From Holothuria scabra (Eukaryota > Echinodermata > Holothuroidea > Aspidochirotida > Holothuriidae), in NCBI GenBank assembly GCA_037179385.1, contig CM074187.1, forward strand, positions 10,169,450-10,233,449: a stretch of 64,000 nt of DNA. The letters are read 5' to 3'. How positions within the stretch are numbered: position 1 is the stretch's first letter; each line of letters begins with the position of its first letter. Below the pieces are notes generated by a model that was not told where the DNA came from, searched no databases, and saw nothing but the letters and a program-made list of their open reading frames with translations. A program made the translations under genes and the position numbers. Shown one piece after another: positions 37,360-49,839 of the stretch.

Positions 37360-40300
37360 GTTCATCACAACTTTTTCCCTCCTCCATCGGGAGGCTCCTA
37401 ACTTTGAGAAATAACTAAACAAATCGCAGAGGAATTACTCGAAGGTGATTTTCCGATTTTGTAAATGTTGAGTTATTCTTATACATATTTATCATGAACG
37501 TTACAAACAGAACGTATACATCACTGAACGTATACAAAAAAGGTCAAGAAGAGCCAGTTACAGTCTTATTTACAAATTTCATTCTCTTCATTTTGTACCA
37601 TTTTATAACCAGGTTTCCCAGTCTTTTAGGACAATAAGGGGCTGATTTGGGCCTCAACTTTTCACATTCAAAAATTAAGCACTACTATTTAAAAATACTG
37701 CTAATGCTAGTTATATCCATGGCAAAATCCTGAAAGTATTCACGCATTCACCGGTTATAGGCTAATGGACATGAAATTTGACGTGACGCTACCTGTTTAT
37801 AAGTAATTATTTAAGGCACAAATTTTTGCTTGCTAAGCGAACAACTTTTGTCCGACAACATTTATCTTCTCATTATATACTAACTTGAAGAGACCTACTA
37901 TACAAATAGCAATTACTTACTAATTATTCTGGGATAGAATTTCGGAACAGGTTAACCATATTCTCATGAAATGTCAATCCTGACAATAACTACGCACCAA
38001 AAGTCTGTGTCCCAAAATTCTTTGTATTAGGAAAAGGTCCATTGATATAAACTATGAAATTGTAATTCGTTCATGGACATACAAAGACCGAAAAGGTGAA
38101 GTAGCCAAACAACCTACTCACACATTTACTCAAACAGATAAACAACGAATAGACAAAAAACGAATTTACATAACAAAAGGAACGGTATCTAATATACAGT
38201 TAACTGTAAGACAACTCAGCTCCTCAGTGAATGACGTCATAGAACAACGCTTACCAAGCAAGAGGGGATATGTGACAAGATTCGTACCAATCAGTGGGTG
38301 AGGGCTACATTTGAAACTCCACCAAACTTTTATCCTTTAATAAAGTCGAAGTGCGGTTATTTTGAAAGACGTTTTTGGTAATTTTGGCGTTGTCTTAACT
38401 TATATCTTAATCTGATTTCTAAAATTTTAAGTACGTCCACTTATCAGTGATTTTCATAATATTTTGATGTATAGCCAATTTGAATTATTTTTGAAAGGAG
38501 GAGAATATTGCGGGTTCCAAACATTGCATTCGAGGAACTTTTGTGTACCCAAGTGGAGGACAATGTTCCTTTGCAATTTCATAGGAGTTATGTGTACATG
38601 GTTAAAATTATTAGACAGAAAACCCAAAACCCGAATAGCCCAATTGAAACATTATAAATCATGAAGCATACAGTGGAGCAAAATGGCGCAGATTATAATA
38701 AAAAGTAAAGAGTCACCCTAACCTATGTTTTTATAGTAACTAATTTGTTCATTCTAGATCTAAAATTTTATCTTTTTGCAATTTCAGGGTATATTGCAGC
38801 TTAATAGTCGGTACGACATTTGCCCTACATGTTGGCCCTATATATATATGCCCTGCACATCTTACAAATTAATTCTAACACTGTACACAAGGGTGTCAAA
38901 ATAGAAAAATTAAGCAACCGTTGCAAACATTTAGAGATTTTCAGTAATTTTTTTATTTCTGAAAATTGAACCTTCCTTTTATCAATTTATAAGTAGAACT
39001 TCTTCCCAGCTTAAAACTTCACCACTCAAATAATTTTTATTTCTCGATTCACATTTCTTTGAAAATAAAATGAAGTCCACAGGGTATGTTTTTAGGGTGC
39101 AACAATTGTTTTATAATCAAGATATGAAACTTTTTACTTCAGAAAATCTTATTCTATTTCTCCCTTTTTCTTTTGAAGGGTGTGGTAAAGGTGGGGTGGA
39201 GTATATAGGCTACTGTGAAAATTTTCGCTTGTTTTGTCGTCTGACGGATTGATAACATTCTTGAAGGGGTTATGAAAAAGACAGTAGTAATATTTCTATA
39301 GGAGGATTCTATCTGGTGAGCCTTCCCACAAAGTATAGGCTATAGTAACGATCACGTGATTTTATTCATGAAATAAATTTCATAAAATAAATCATAAAAT
39401 AAATTACTTTCATTATTATTGATTCGTATAAAAGTAAAATGAAACTTACCAGAAATTGTCATCATTTTATTTCAAACATTTATTTTCGATTGGTTGAATC
39501 GAATTCTTTCAATTGATTATGTTAATTGAGTCAGGTCAAGGCTGCTATGTTTCCATCAAACAATTCAGAGCGAATACATTAACAACCTTGAAGAACAAAC
39601 AACGTTATTAAACGTTTCAAAAATGAAAAGAAAATTAATTGCCTTAATTAACCATAATTGGGTGCCCCTAATATGAAATTCGGAGTAAAATACAACATTT
39701 AATCTCTAAATCCGGTGAATCATTTAAATGTGTCACATGTTTCTTTCAAACAAAAGGAAACAAAAGGCTTTATAAGAGAAAGGAACAAACATTATGTCCT
39801 ATCTTAAAGAACAAAGGACCCTTAATACTCCTCATAGTTTGACCAAACATTCCAGAGCATCCGTCATAACAATGTTACAAAGAGATATACCTTTCCACAA
39901 AGGAAGTCATGGCACTGTTTACAAATTCAATGTTAGCTTTAACTTTCATACCGTACGGCTATGCTACTGTTCGTTTTAGTCCGGTGTAAAAATTTTTATA
40001 CCCAGTCCACGAGTCACTAATCACGACTGCATACAGCTAGTTCAACATCATAAATTGAGGCCATATGTCCGGATGTTCGCGGTTAAAACTGTTTAGATTT
40101 GTTTTCTTATTTCCTTCCCAAGAAATTCCACTTCACTTGAACAAGCCCTTCAGAGGCAATAAGAGGGGTCTGAACTGTTCATAGATTTATCTTTAATTCG
40201 AAGCCAACTTAACCATGTAGGTATTATACTAGTGGAGACTTCATTACCCGTGATCAAAATTCATTCAAAATAAAACTGTTGTAACGGAGCGAAAAATTAA

Positions 40301-41080
40301 ACTATAAATTTATGCTGTAGGCCTATACTGATAGAATTTGGGGGAAATAGACTTTTAAGTCTAGTCTGGAAATAGTTTCTTCTATTAATTGGTAAGAAAT
40401 GCACAACTCAGGATTAGATAAAAACAGCGAAATTCAGTTGAAAGACGTGTTAGCGCTTCGTGATATTTTCCTTAGTTTCAAAGTGACTTAACATGTGACA
40501 TCGTATTTTTTTCTTTTGTTCGAAATTGGTTTCTAAGTGACATAGCACTTTCCTCGAATTGACTGTGAAATGTGTATACATTTGCAGGTCAAATTTGACA
40601 AAAGATCTTATCGGAGGGACAGTGATTAGGAATCTGATCGAAAAATCGATTCTAATCAAAACGGAATCAATTTTTACAATTATGAAACAAATCTTTTCAA
40701 ATGATTGACCAGATTTCCATGTTTAGTTCCTCCCAACTCTTCCTAGAGTGTGAAATTTTGTAAAAAATCTGGCATTTAAAGGGAAGAAGCAGTTCCAGCA
40801 AGTTTGTTCTTATTTTTCGTCTTTCTTTCATGATATTATTTTTAGGATTTAAAAAGTGTATATTCAACTTCAGTAAACCAAATAGTTACTGCTAGTAAAT
40901 TCCACAATCAAAAGAAAATGTAAAGTCACAGAAGTGTTTTTTTTAGAACCACTTATGAAATAGGATAGTCTACTAAACTTAAGGTGACTGCACTTTGCTG
41001 GTCAGAGTTGCTGACTCTTCCTGTACCATACCGGTTCAATTACCGAACGCCAACAGGCAAATAGAAAGATTAGAAACCAA
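37360..41080. other. No gene or clear repeat
   Basis: AT-rich noncoding DNA with ORFs below 70 codons. Near 40940-40985 there is a possible remnant of a family B right end (ATGAAATAGGATAGTCTACT). Confidence 0.4.
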
Positions 41081-41084
41081 CCTA

Positions 41085-41245
41085 TCTTTCAAAAATTGCA
41101 CCCTAAATATAACAAGAAAGAAATTTCACTTTTTAGAAGAGTGGAAGTTGAAAAGTTTTACTCCAAAGGAGTGGAAATTAACCAAAATAACCCTAAATAA
41201 AAAACATGGGTGTAGAGAGAAGAGTTCCCTGGGATGGAGTGGGTT
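41085..41245 (+). repeat. Repeat with AGAGTGGAA / ACTCCAAA motifs, family G, copy 1
   Basis: Contains facing or alternating GAGTG and CACTC/ACTCC words, for example AGAAGAGTGGAAGTTGAAA and ACTCCAAAGGAGTGGAA. The same vocabulary recurs at 51005-51260 and 60172-60262. Confidence 0.45.
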
Positions 41246-42321
41246 TTCATAGTTTCATAAGGGCAAGAGAATCAAGTCCCACTCCTTTACAGTAAAATCT
41301 TGAATAAATGTCTTTTGTGTTTGTGTAGGAAATATATCGGATTTCTAAGTAACCTAATGGATACTTCAGCTAGGAAGGTGTCACTTAATGGAGATCCATC
41401 GAAATCTTTAATTTAAGTTAATCCAATTAGATTGATCTCAAAGTGGAGACTAATAACACCTCCCTGCTTCAATACTGCTGCTTTAAGACCTTATAGCTTA
41501 TTGGTGATATATTGCGGAAATTGTGCCCAACTTTGAAATTGTGCCCAACTTTTCACTTCATATTTAGGTCTTTCTTCCCGACCCATATGTGTACAATCGA
41601 GAGTTACTGATGTACATAGGTCACCAATCGATTCTCGGCTCCCGATTACAAAGCAACCAAATGGGCCGACTCCCCGGAGTTGGTGATGCGCAGGCCTCTC
41701 CTTGATTTGAAGAAATCTCTTTCATACGATTGTTTATTTTTCTTTTACGTTCTCAAGTCTTCAAACTGCTTTCAATGAAACTTCAACTTTCTTTCAAGAG
41801 TAGCCAAAGTGATTCGTTAGGGGTACTGTAGGGATAACACTCTGGTACAGTGTTTGTTTAGGGGTCAGTCACGTGCTTGGTTAAGTTCCGTTCGAGTTTA
41901 AATCCCTCAGAACATCTTCGTGCTCCCGGTAGGTTTGTTTTAGTCCATATCCAAAAGTCTAAGAGCACAGTAAATCGCTGACGTCACACTTCTTTGTTGT
42001 AATGATGCAGCTGTAACATCTTCTGCTAAGGCAATGACAGTTTGGTAAACCGTGGATTGCACGAAAGCGTGTCCATTCCACGCAAGCACAAACGAAACGT
42101 TGCCTTGATCTGATAATATTACTGTGTATCAAACCAGATGGTAAGATCTGCCATGTTTCATATCCTTGTTTTGACAATCTTTCTGCCTTCCAATTCAATC
42201 AATACTCGTCACCGGAACAAAAAGTCAGCCTGCAAAGCGAGGTCTTTGGTAGGTTCCCGGAAAACAAATTATTTGAAGACAGCTTCGCAGGTCGGTTACA
42301 TCTTTATTTTCCGATGCAATG

Positions 42322-42436
42322 TAAGTTAGTTAATTAATTGGTTAATTAGTTAGTTGGTTAGTTAGTTCATTCGTTACTTAGTTTAGTCAGTCGGTATGTC
42401 AGTCAGTCAGTCAGTTAGTTATTTAGTCAGTTTGCT
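42322..42436 (-). repeat. Tetranucleotide microsatellite forming a SINE tail
   Basis: Imperfect TTAG and GTCA tetramers. It runs directly into GATGAAGTTTTAGGGCTCAG, the reverse complement of the S1 3' end, so this is the tail of a minus-strand S1 copy. Confidence 0.7.
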
Positions 42437-42490
42437 AGGTAGATGAAGTTTTAGGGCTCAGTTTCTAACCACTAACCAATTGGTATACAT
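42437..42490 (-). repeat. 5'-truncated SINE S1, 3' end only
   Basis: Matches the last ~50 bases of the S1 body at 52.5 kb in reverse orientation (TAACCAATTGG and the GAAGTTTTAGGGC block). The tRNA head is absent. Confidence 0.55.
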
Positions 42491-42608
42491 CTGTCATGCC
42501 AGAGCCCCTTTTTCAGCAGTGGCTCATCGACGTTCTGTGGTTCTGCGCGTCCCTTAATCTCGCATGTTTGCACGAAAAGCAGTGTTGGGATGAGGGGCAT
42601 GTTCTAAC

Positions 42609-42810
42609 CTACAATCCGCGACAAAGGTGTTGGAACATAACTGCTATGGCACTTCACCCAAATGCAGTTCAGTTGTAACTAACCCCTCCCCCCAACACAT
42701 CCCCTCATTCAATGTTGCTCGTCCCATCGAAATTTCTCGAAAGTCTTCCCCTAACAACACTGGATCGGGGGGGGGGGGGTTGTTCCAACTACTTTTGTCG
42801 CAGATTGTAG
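42609..42810. repeat. Imperfect inverted repeat with G-run
   Basis: The left arm 42609-42636 and right arm 42782-42810 are reverse complements with a few mismatches. Key words are CTACAATC-GCGACAAA and TTTGTCGCAGATTGTAG. The interior has a C-rich part and a G run (about 42768-42779). Confidence 0.7.
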
Positions 42811-42857
42811 TCCTTTCTTTAACACTCACCTCATTGCGAACTTCTCGGAATAGGCAA

Positions 42858-42885
42858 TTTGTTCTGGCAAAGATGCCAGAACAAA
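42858..42885. repeat. Perfect 12-bp hairpin with AAGA loop
   Basis: TTTGTTCTGGCA (42858-42869), loop AAGA, then TGCCAGAACAAA (42874-42885). No T run follows, so it is not a bacterial-type terminator. It may belong to the neighbouring foldback element. Confidence 0.85.
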
Positions 42886-43219
42886 GAGACGTAGTAATAG
42901 AGACCTGTCCCAAATTCAGGACGATGTAAGGTATATTAGCGGTTTCATGACGTGGTGCAGGCGTGAAGGACTTGTGTACGGTACAGTGTTTTGATTGACC
43001 TCACAAGCCCTATCCTTTCTTGACAGACGGGCAAAAACTGTAGTGTAGTACGCATATAGCTATCTGAAAAGCATCTTACAACAGACGTGATGACTGTTGG
43101 TCTTTTTCCGCATTAGGCGCGGCTAACCAAATAACGACGTACGTTAAACCCCTCTACTGGGATGTTCAACTCTTCCTGGATAAATACAATTTATTGATGA
43201 ACAACACTCATTGTTTAAA

Positions 43220-43524
43220 TTAAAGGCATATTTTCACCACCCCAAACAGTTCCAATTCTCCCAACCTACTTACTTCTAGCCCCTCCCACATTTATCTAAA
43301 ACTCATATTTATCCGGACACAATCCTAGTTTATTGCTTCATGGCTTGTCCCAGTGGACATACAAGTCCATAATGTGTAATCAAGACACTCTCAGTGCCCA
43401 TGTTGTGTAATTTAGCTATGATGCATTGTTTGAATGTGATGCCAATCAAAGAGCTGTACCAATTGAGAGTTTTGATATATGCATACTGAAACTGTAGTTT
43501 AGGGTGACGAATGACTGCCTTTAA
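43220..43524 (+). repeat. MITE-like element, TTAA-bounded, family A, copy 1
   Basis: A 305-bp element starting TTAAAGGCATATTTTC and ending GACTGCCTTTAA, so the ends are short inverted repeats (TTAAAGGCA/TGCCTTTAA). TTAA boundaries with purine-starting ends fit Kolobok- or piggyBac-type transposition. It has the same length as copy 2 with about eight substitutions by eye. No coding capacity. Confidence 0.85.
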
Positions 43525-43715
43525 AGATGAAATGCAGAGTTCCTCATTGGATCAATGAACATGAGGATCCTGTTGAATGAATAGTTCTTGAAAATCATTT
43601 TGACAATATGTTTTCTAACGGTAGTTAAATGTAAAATTTACGAGAATTGAACTCTTTGTTTCACAATGAATATGTAACATTATGTTACAAAATAACGATG
43701 AAAGATACCTGGTAG

Positions 43716-43805
43716 ACGTGGTCGTAGTAGCTTCTTCGGGAAGCAGTGAAAGTTTTGATTTCGCCGAACGGCCCTTTGCCAGAGGGTCGGGAGGACTTTA
43801 GAAAA
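43716..43805 (-). repeat. Short conserved dispersed block, family E, inverted copy 3
   Basis: The plus strand reads CTTCTTCGGGAAGCAGTGAA ... TTCGCCGAACGGCCCTTTGCC ... GGTCGGGAGGAC, the reverse complement of the 12.4-kb copy. Confidence 0.65.
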
Positions 43806-43848
43806 AAATACTTGGAAGAAAAATGAGAAGGAAATGTGAATTTTATTT

Positions 43849-44109
43849 TTGAGATTTAGCTTGTGTTCAAAAACAAGTTTGTGGAGACTGCTTACCGCCC
43901 TTTTAAAAATCTTAAAAAATGGGATCTCCTCGATAAAATTTACACTGACACACTACGAAGGAACGGACGGGGTCCTTTCCAACCTTCATGGTATCACTGT
44001 AGAGGCTTTGCAATTACGTCGCGGATCTGCCATGCTGGAGGCAATCATGCCTAATACACGTGAATTTGTGCTGAAGGCACTGCAGAGTGTGCACTGTGGT
44101 CCTTGGTAG
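43849..44109 (+). other. GC-richer patch with an 86-codon ORF, unrecognised
   Basis: Two overlapping frames stay open (43849-44109 and 43863-44054). The sequence right after the last Trp codon (GTAGGTAC) is donor-like. No family is recognised and no convincing acceptor upstream was found. Probably noncoding or a mobile-element remnant. Confidence 0.2.
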
Positions 44110-45338
44110 GTACACATCGAAGAAGCGTGTCGAGTGTGATCTACTACTTAGCTACATGTACTCCAACATGGCCGCCGGGAAGTATTGTGACGTCATATGA
44201 TAAGCCTCTATACCTTCTAACCTGATCCCGGTACTCTACCAATTTGAACATTCAGGTATCTAAAACATGTTTCACCGGTGCTTAGTCTTAACGTATTTAA
44301 CATCTAAATAGGTTTACAAAATGGGCGCAAAAGTGTTAAAACAGTGACTTCACTCCTAAACACTGTTTTAGAGTGTATGTAGCCTATCTGCATTATTTTC
44401 CTAGCCATCAGGTTTTATTAATTGCGTACATTGCTTACCAAAATATCGTCTACAGAAGAAAAATCGTCCACTAAATCTTTCAAAATTGAAATGATTAAAC
44501 TTCTGTTAATCTTCTCATGAATAATGTTTTGAGGAGATAATCTGTTGTTGAGACTGAATGATACAGCAATCAACTAGAAGAAATGTAGTAGACTGTTCCG
44601 TTTCATGATAACCTGTTCAGAGTCGTGTGACCTTTTTTCTCCTGAAATGTGAAATTTACGAAAACGTAATTGGTCGGTTTTCCTTGCATGTGCAATATTT
44701 GAAGACGTAAAATATTATGAAAGATTCTTTGAAGAGAAGTATAAAAATGTGATATTTAGTTGTTGCTTCAAAATAAGTTTTTTTTTTTTTGGGGGGGGGG
44801 GGTGCTGCTTTAATTGACCTCTAAAATGTTTTTCGTAAAACATGGTAATGCATTTTAAAACGCAGTAGGCCTATTTCCCCAAAAGGAGACACGCACTCAT
44901 AAAAGACATGGCGGGGGGGGGGGGGGGTTTGAGGGCTGCTGGCCTACGCCTGAATGAATAAATGTATGGAAAGTTCAAACATAATGAGGTTCTCAACCGA
45001 CATTTTCAGTGGGTAAAAAGTACAATCATTTACAATCCTAAATATTGTTTCAGCTCACGTGGTTAGAATAAAGGCTGCAATGTGTCAAACAAACTGTACA
45101 TGAGCTTGTATCCCGTCTGTACATTGGCTTATATCCTATCACATCGACAGTACTGTTAGTCTATATCCTATCAAAAACTTTACACATTTTCAGGATTGAT
45201 GGTTACGGTTTCTACGCAATGTGATAGAAACGTAAACATCTTAACATATACCACATAGTTACATAGAAGTATTGAAAACCGTGTATGATCCCAATCACTG
45301 GCAGAGAATTCATGACACGGATGATGAGTGTATTTCGT

Positions 45339-45413
45339 GTTCATCGACCACTATTTCATTTCACGTGACGGGGTAAGCGTTCATCGACCACTATTTCATT
45401 TCACGTGACGGGG
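45339..45413 (+). repeat. 40-bp tandem duplication, two copies
   Basis: GTTCATCGACCACTATTTCA and the following CTTTCACGTGACGGGG-like stretch occur at 45339 and again at 45379, essentially identical over about 35 bases. Each copy contains the E-box CACGTG. Confidence 0.9.
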
Positions 45414-46120
45414 GAGCACCAGGTAACTATTTCCCCTACCACAAGCCATCAAACCTAATCGGAACCAAACCGTTTGTTCAATCTCTCTTTACTTAAAAGA
45501 ATGACATGGAGTTTCATTTCTAAGCGAGATATGTCTATGCCTAACCAAACATATTTTGACAGCTCCAAGACAGTATCTGTACCCTCGTTCTTTCAATAAA
45601 ACGAATGTCGCGTCATTTTTCACGGTTTGCAGGACTCCCGATTTTCTCAGTCCCTGAGCCTCTATTATTTTTTCTACGATTCGAGATTCCAAACAGTAAA
45701 TATAGAGCATACTGATAGATTTATAACTTGACAGCGTATCCTAAATCATAGTATTTGATAGAAGATTCACTTTGCTGTCTTCATAGACGGGACAATAGCC
45801 TTGAAAGACGCACCATAAATCTGATGAACTGAAGGATCTGAACTCAATGGCAATGTGACGTGAGACATGGTAGATAGGTACTAGATAACTGTTGGTACCA
45901 ACCATCTTGGTGTTCCCCACTTCTCATCCTCAAACGATTTGAGATAACAATTTTGACGATGCTCCTAACCAAACCCTTCTTATTTGTAAGAAAAAATGTT
46001 GGCAAGGACAACCCTATTGTTCTTACCCTTCAGTCACTGTTTATAAGGTCATAGGTACATTTTTCGAATCATGTCTCACAATCACATAATAGCATAAAGG
46101 AATCTTATTTTTAGTCAAGG

Positions 46121-46363
46121 GATGGTTGATTTTAGTCGGACATAACTGAGGTCCTTTACCTTTAATAAATCAATACCCTTGCTTAACTGTATCATGGATG
46201 GTTTTACATGAAATTGTACCTCGATTTCTTCAATTTCACAGAATATGGGGGTTTGAAATTCATGAAGACAATAAATGAAGACGATTTAAGGCTGATGGAC
46301 CCCACTAATGGCTGCCTACGTTCACTAAACGCAAACGCTGATCGGATTCGTCTGTAGCAAGTC
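46121..46363 (+). repeat. Dispersed repeat, family D, copy 3
   Basis: Colinear with 16477-16722 and 61081-61303, ending CGGATTCGTCTGTAGC. No ORF of note. Confidence 0.75.
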
Positions 46364-49130
46364 CACACCCTTAAGAATATTAGTAGGTGCAACTTTAATG
46401 TAACTTTTAACTATATGCTAGAAAGGTAGTTCATCTACCGTATATGTTAAGTAGGTAGTTCATCTAAAACTGTGAATAAGATACAGTTGCAGGGCACGTT
46501 TAGTCCTTTTTGGCTTAAAAGATGGCTTTACAAAATTGCCATTTAAAGCCTAACAATATTTTCAGCCTTTGATTAATTTTTAATTGTTTTTCATTTTTTG
46601 TGGAAAATCATGACCGGAACAGTTTTTATTTCCTTTCAGATATTCTAAGGACACTTTTTATCCGTCAATCCTCATTCAATAGGTGTGACTTGGACCTGAA
46701 CTTTGCCAAGAAATATAATTATAAATAGAAGGTTAAATTATGAAAAGGCGATAAATGATTCAACTCCAGATATAACCAGTTGATGTATTATATCACAAAA
46801 TAAATAAAAAGTTGCCAATCTTAAAAAGCAAAAGAAGAAGGAACATTTTTCTTTTCCTCATCTAGCCGTGAAAATATATTATTTACCAAAATAAAATGTC
46901 CATCTGCGATGTAAATTATATGTGATGACTTTACTTAAGGGCTAGTTTAGTTGTAAAGAATGAGTGCAATTGTATACACCATTTGTCGGTATGGTTATTT
47001 CGAGTGTGATTGCACAAATCCGGAACTAGAGAAGTGATTAGTAAAATAGGGAAAATGAAAACAGTTTGTACTGTCTGTTAAAAGTATATTCCACACTGGT
47101 ACCAAAGTTTTATTTGATATGTTCAAGGCAAGAGGAACTTTTTCAAGTTGTGATATACTCATTTATTTAAGTTCATATGTTTGTTTCCTTACCGGCATGA
47201 GCTGTAGAAATTGGCACATTTCCTAAAAAGAAAGTGTACGTGGGGCAAGTAAGCATGAATTCACATTGGTGACCAATACCTTGCTTTCTTCGAAAGTTTT
47301 CACAACAAATCTCTGATATATTGATAACATATGCAATCTGATCAACGAAATTTTTCATGAAGTATTCTGGAGATTAAACAACCTCCCTAATCAACCCAAG
47401 GTCAAAACTTTAGGATAGACCATAAAGAAAAACACTATTGGCCGTCAGTGTGATCCATGATATCACATCTGCTTGCTTTAAGTCCACTTTTTGCCGAAAC
47501 TGTGTCGTCTGCTATTGGTAATGTCTCGAAAACACATGGGAAAAATAAATGAAAATTTTACCACAATTCTTAGAATATGTCTCACAGTATTATATAAAAA
47601 ATAAATTTGGTCCTGGTCTATTCTTTGTAATAGATTATCTCGCTTATACTATTATTATCTGCTGCAAAATGCCAGTATGACAGTTATTTATTCACGGAGC
47701 TATACATATTCATAATCGTCCCAGTATTGCTAAACATAAACGATGAGAAGATGAACTCATTTGCCTGTGTAAAATCTACAAAAATCACACTCAAATTTGA
47801 AAATTTCAGTACGTAATTTGATGGAACAATTCTTTGCTTAAATCATCAAGTGTATTCGCGCCCCCATCAATAACACCTACATAATTTCCGGTAAAGATGT
47901 CATTTTATCGTTCTCGTTAATTAATCTGTTGAAATACTGGATGCTAAATTATCATAAGAATTCATTTTAAAGAAACTGACGTGCAATCATGACGCATGTA
48001 AGATCACACATACTTAAATGCCACATGCAAAATGCCACCAGGACAATCACGTGACCTTTTTGCTCACAATTAAAACACATAACAATTTATATTACCTTCC
48101 TCGAGAGTTAAACATATTTCTCAGCTATATGATGACGGATTGAACCCTGCGAGCTATCCAGCAATTTTCAATCAAGATGAATGTATCACGCAGGTAGAAA
48201 TTTATCATCGAACAAAGGACATTAATTAATACAGCAGCAATGCAAACGGGACAACATATATAACTACTCGGGGAAGTGGGGTTAAAACAACGTCCAAGTT
48301 ATATTGAAGCAGGGAGTGGCAACAGAACTCCCTGACTGAAGTATATGTGCTTGTAAACAGAACGAATAGAAAAATTTTAATTAAGTATGAATGTGATTTT
48401 TATAATGTTGGCTAGCACGATGAACCAACTTCCGGGAACTTCAGAGCAACATTGAGTAATCTTAATCACATATACTGCAGATGTTTGACAGGGTGAAGTG
48501 AGGATAGACTTATAAACAATGGGATGGAAGAAACAAACACAACATTGGCATTAATTAAAACTTAAAATTGTGATTCTGTTTCCAGGAATTGCAGAAAAGG
48601 GCCCGCGTGGCAGGTAGTTGTACTTTTAGGGTTCCAGGTAATGTGAAGTTGGTTGTCTTTAAATTGAGATAAATTTTTTAAAGTAAATCTTTGAAAGATT
48701 TTGGAACAGTAGCATTCAAGTCCTTTTGCAAAAAGTAGAAGTTTTTTATTTTTGTCTCATAAGCATGGGAAACTCTATATTTGCATTTAGCGTTCCCTTG
48801 TCTTGTGCCTTGTCTTCTCTGTGAATAATCTGTTATGGAGAAGAGAGAATTTTGAATTACATTCGCTACTTTTTATTACAAAAATGGGTATGTAACTTTA
48901 TAATAGAAACTGTAACCAGAAGCAGAGAGAAAGCATTTCAGGCCTGTGTCTTTTTCACTTGCAATTAGGTTAGTTCTAACAGTGTAATGATTTAAAAGCC
49001 ATACCTTAGGACTTAAATTTCAAAAAGTACAATTTATGAGGCATGAATTGAATTCACGTGATGCTACTCCCATTTTCACATGGGATGTAAAATGTTGAGT
49101 TTATACATTCTAAACATGACATATACTGCC
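46364..49130. other. No gene or repeat recognised
   Basis: AT-rich noncoding DNA with only short ORFs. Confidence 0.4.
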
Positions 49131-49268
49131 ATTGTGCTTGGTTCCCAGCATAAGCAATAAGGTATAGTAAAATCAAGCCAGTGAATCCCAATGGAAAAAA
49201 GGACGTGGCCGTCTCGACTTAAACCAATTGTTTAAAAATTTGCTGTAAAACTCGATCTCACTCAATTT
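49131..49268 (+). repeat. SINE S1, 5'-truncated plus-strand copy
   Basis: Starts at the body block CCATTGTGCTTGG and continues through GCATAAGCAATA, CAAGCCAGTGAA and GTGGCCGTCTCGACTT. It ends with AAAACTCGATCTCACTC, matching the 52.4-kb copy. The tRNA-like head is missing. Confidence 0.7.
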
Positions 49269-49839
49269 AAAATGTTAGATTGTGCAATAAACTTGTAATG
49301 CCATTCTTCCATTACACGAACTAAAATTTCCCTTTCTTTTCCCCCTTTTTCCTGAAAAATACTTCACGTTATGCCAACATGTTGTCGCGTTCTCACTGTT
49401 TGACCTGCCTTTACGAGCCTCCTTTGCACAACATGTTAGGCAATGGACTATTTGGATTTAAGTTAATTAAATTCAACATTTTATATCTCAACATTGGACT
49501 GAATAATCTATAACGTTGAGAATTATATCGATAAGATCCATTTTAAAAGCTCTAAAATTAATATTTTTAAAATTTCACACTTTAGCTGGTACATTATTAG
49601 AAAATTTACGGTATATTAAAAGAGTCGTTTAATCGTATGTTTAGAATTTGAAAAAATTCTAATACGCATTTGCAATGGAAGTAATCAAGGTATCTTAAGT
49701 GTCTTCTAGTTTAAACGTTAGTTTTACTTTTTTAATCCTTTTCAAATTAATAAACTGTTCCTCCATACTCCGAAAACCTTTCAAAACCCCATTTCCAGTT
49801 GGGGTGTACCAATATCTTATATTATGTGCTAATAAATCC

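Noticed and set aside
42644..42929. Overlapping ORFs on both strands as a coding gene
   Set aside because: Located in an inverted repeat with C and G runs; no family resemblance.
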